33,548 nt of DNA. Source: RGIG1828 sp045654685 (GTDB lineage Bacteria; Bacillota; Clostridia; UMGS1810). Location of the stretch: the NCBI GenBank assembly GCA_045654685.1, contig JAZONV010000062.1, forward strand, positions 1 to 33,548. The letters run 5' to 3'. A program made the translations under genes and the position numbers. Shown piece by piece: positions 31,854 through 33,548 of the stretch (position 1 is its first letter; every line of letters starts with the position of its first letter). Below the pieces are notes generated by a model. It did no database searches. It had not been told where the DNA came from and was given only the letters and a program-made list of their open reading frames with translations.

Positions 31854-33296
31854 ATGGATCAGTTTTTTGCATGGCTCAAAAATCTGGAAGCTGGAACTCT
31901 CAAGGTTATGACATTCATAAATGATTACATGGCAAACTATGTACTCATTTTTCTTCTCGTAGCCGTTGGTCTTTTCTTCAGCTTCAAAACACGTTTTGTA
32001 CAGGTTCGTTGCTTTGGTGAAGGAATGAAACAGGTTTTCGGAAACCTTTCCTTAAAAGGCGGAAAGCAGGAAGGCGGTATCAGTTCTTTCCAGGCTCTTG
32101 CAACCGCTGTTGCAGGTCAGGTTGGAACAGGTAACATTGTTGGTGCTTCCGGTGCTATTTTAATCGGTGGTCCCGGTGCAATCTTCTGGATGTGGATCAT
32201 TGCTTTCCTTGGTATGGCTACAATCTATGCAGAAGCAGTTTTGGCTCAGGAAACAAGAGTGGTTGATGCTGACGGCACAGTTCAGGGCGGACCTATCTAC
32301 TACATAAAAGCCGCATTCAAAGGCAAATTCGGAAAATTCCTTGCAGGATTTTTTGCAATCGCAACAGTAATTTCACTCGGTTTCATCGGCGGTATGGTTC
32401 AGTCCAACTCCATCGGTGCAACAATTAACACAGCATTTGGCGTTCCCACATGGATAACAGGTATTGTAATTGCAATTGTTGTTGGCTTCATCGTAATTGG
32501 CGGTGTTCAGAGAATTGCTTCAACTGCAGAAAAAATCGTTCCCCTTATGGCAACTCTCTACATTGTTGGCGGTCTTATCATTCTTGCAGTTAAAATCGTA
32601 GATGTTCCTGCAGCATTTGGTGCAATCTTCAAATATGCATTCCAGCCTCAGGCTCTCATCGGTGGTGGCTTTGGTGCAGCGTTAGCAAGTGCAATCAGTC
32701 AGGGTGCAAAAAGAGGTCTTTTCTCAAATGAAGCAGGTATGGGTTCAACACCTCACGCTCACGCTCTTGCAAATGTAAAAAACCCTCACGAACAGGGTGT
32801 TGCTGCAATGATTGGTGTGTTCCTTGACACATTTGTGGTTCTCACAATGACAGCACTTGTTGTTATCTCTTGCACATACGTTGGCGATGGTGCTTTGGCA
32901 GGTGCAGACGGTGCAAGTTATGCTCAACTCATGGCTGATGCAGGTATCGATAAGACAAACGTTGCCCAGATGTCTTTCGGTAGTGTATTTGGTACAAGCA
33001 TCGGTAACATTTTCGTTGCAGTTTGCCTTATGTTCTTTGCTTTCACAACAATTATCAGCTGGAACCTCTTTGGTGAAATCAACTTCAAATACCTCTTTGG
33101 TAAAAAGTCAGTTATCATCTACTCAATTATCACTGTGTTCTTCGTATTCCTCGGAACAGTTGTTCAGGAAAACGAACTTGTATGGCTTACACAGGATACA
33201 TTCAACCAGTTCATGGTTCTCCCCAACGCCATTGCTCTCTTTGCTTTGGCAGGTGTGGTTGGTAAATCTGCAAAGAAAGACAAATTGAACAAATAA
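31854..33296 (+). CDS. Sodium:alanine/glycine symporter (AGCS family)
   Basis: A 480-residue inner-membrane transporter with about ten to eleven helices, taking up alanine or glycine with Na+. Family motifs include F-Q-A-L-A-T-A-V-A-G-Q-V-G-T-G-N-I-V-G (about 82-100), G-G-P-G-A-I-F-W-M-W, A-E-A-V-L-A, V-Q-G-G-P-I-Y-Y-I and S-Q-G-A-K-R-G-L-F-S-N-E-A-G-M-G (about 282-297). The length is normal. AGGAGG (31839-31844) lies 9 bases before the ATG. The upstream glycine riboswitch makes glycine the likely physiological substrate or signal. It is a single-gene transcription unit, ended by the hairpins at 33315-33388. Confidence 0.95.
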   Translation: MDQFFAWLKNLEAGTLKVMTFINDYMANYVLIFLLVAVGLFFSFKTRFVQVRCFGEGMKQVFGNLSLKGGKQEGGISSFQALATAVAGQVGTGNIVGASGAILIGGPGAIFWMWIIAFLGMATIYAEAVLAQETRVVDADGTVQGGPIYYIKAAFKGKFGKFLAGFFAIATVISLGFIGGMVQSNSIGATINTAFGVPTWITGIVIAIVVGFIVIGGVQRIASTAEKIVPLMATLYIVGGLIILAVKIVDVPAAFGAIFKYAFQPQALIGGGFGAALASAISQGAKRGLFSNEAGMGSTPHAHALANVKNPHEQGVAAMIGVFLDTFVVLTMTALVVISCTYVGDGALAGADGASYAQLMADAGIDKTNVAQMSFGSVFGTSIGNIFVAVCLMFFAFTTIISWNLFGEINFKYLFGKKSVIIYSIITVFFVFLGTVVQENELVWLTQDTFNQFMVLPNAIALFALAGVVGKSAKKDKLNK

Positions 33297-33314
33297 TTAA
33301 ACTTACAAATTATG

Positions 33315-33348
33315 GGACTGTAAAAAAAACAAAGTTTTTTTACAGTCC
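33315..33348. terminator. Hairpin after the symporter gene
   Basis: GGACTGTAAAAAAA (33315-33328) pairs with TTTTTTTACAGTCC (about 33335-33348) in a near-perfect 14-base-pair stem. No U-run follows outside the stem, but the U-rich 3' half of the stem may itself serve. Confidence 0.6.
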
Positions 33349-33362
33349 TCAGACTGTCGAAA

Positions 33363-33397
33363 AAGCCCGCATCGCAAAGTGCGGGCTTAAAATTTTT
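33363..33397 (+). terminator. Second, canonical terminator after the symporter gene
   Basis: AAGCCCGCA (33363-33371) pairs with TGCGGGCTT (33380-33388), followed by AAAATTTTT. It backs up the first hairpin. Confidence 0.8.
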
Positions 33398-33431
33398 GAG
33401 AAAAGTATATTCAAGATGTAAATAGTCATTA

Positions 33432-33548
33432 ATGAAACTTTTGTAAACATAGTTTCCAAAAGTTTTGATTTAAGGTACTTTGCTTGCTTCGTCAGAGCTC
33501 ATTGCCGTACCATCGTACTGTCTGCTTCGCTCTTCCTTGCCTGCGACC
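33432..33548. repeat. Repeat-like palindromic sequence at the window end
   Basis: AAACTTTTG and CAAAAGTTT form an inverted repeat around 33435-33467. It is followed by GGTAC...GTACC bracketing about 30 bases (33475-33512) and a GC-richer tail of different composition from the flanking genes. No coding frame is supported. It looks like the edge of a repeat or mobile segment cut by the window end. Confidence 0.35.

Overview
The window looks like a low-GC, single-membrane, probably spore-forming member of the Clostridia. The evidence is AGGAGG-type ribosome binding sites with TTG/GTG-tolerant starts, consensus sigma-A promoters, S-layer homology (SLH) domains, a SpoIVFA/SpoIVFB-like gene pair, a glycine riboswitch in front of an alanine/glycine:sodium symporter, and secreted proteins built from F5/8-type, InlB-like and BspA-like repeats. 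No rRNA, tRNA, CRISPR array, phage gene or classical insertion sequence was recognised. Lineage below class level is not claimed.

Layout. (1) 1-1249 is a palindrome-rich tract. A small DUF559 nuclease-like gene (128-484) sits exactly between inverted palindromic arms, followed by a string of tiny hairpins separated by ATATCAT and by a GTAGGGCACAGCC-type dispersed repeat. (2) 1250-11674 holds three large secreted proteins on the plus strand: a glycan-binding-like protein with a concanavalin-like module and three F5/8-like modules; a heparinase II/III-type putative polysaccharide lyase; and an SLH-anchored protein. All three carry the same ~220-residue concanavalin-like module and the same ~70-residue linker module, which suggests one cell-surface polysaccharide-processing system. 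(3) 11807-15336 (minus) is a gltX-glnS-DUF6472 operon with a textbook promoter and terminator. (4) 15505-23088 (minus) encodes a 2,527-residue BspA-like leucine-rich-repeat surface protein of 11 modules. Its C-terminal domain resembles the tails of the first two surface proteins. (5) 23185-29570 (plus) is a tightly packed run from one consensus promoter: a CobW/COG0523 GTPase with nine tandem His/Cys-rich repeats, a second CobW-like GTPase fused to a YcgQ-like C-terminal domain, the manganese exporter mntP, a PflA-like radical SAM protein, mnmG and rsmG. (6) 29634-29790 is a gene-less inverted palindromic element that also supplies an intrinsic terminator. (7) 29861-31465 (minus) is a SpoIVFA-like M23 / SpoIVFB-like M50 pair. 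(8) 31594-33296 (plus) is a promoter, single-aptamer glycine riboswitch, terminator and agcS-type symporter. The last ~150 bases are unexplained and repeat-like.

How parts work together. The three surface proteins can be read as binding, cleavage and anchoring components for an anionic, probably uronate-containing polysaccharide. The CobW-CobW2-MntP run is read as metal allocation and efflux. The aminoacyl-tRNA synthetase operon and mnmG-rsmG are housekeeping. The most novel-looking signals are the shared module set across the surface proteins, the common C-terminal domain reaching the BspA-like protein, the His/Cys minisatellite in the CobW protein, the CobW-YcgQ fusion, and the DUF559 gene framed by palindromes.
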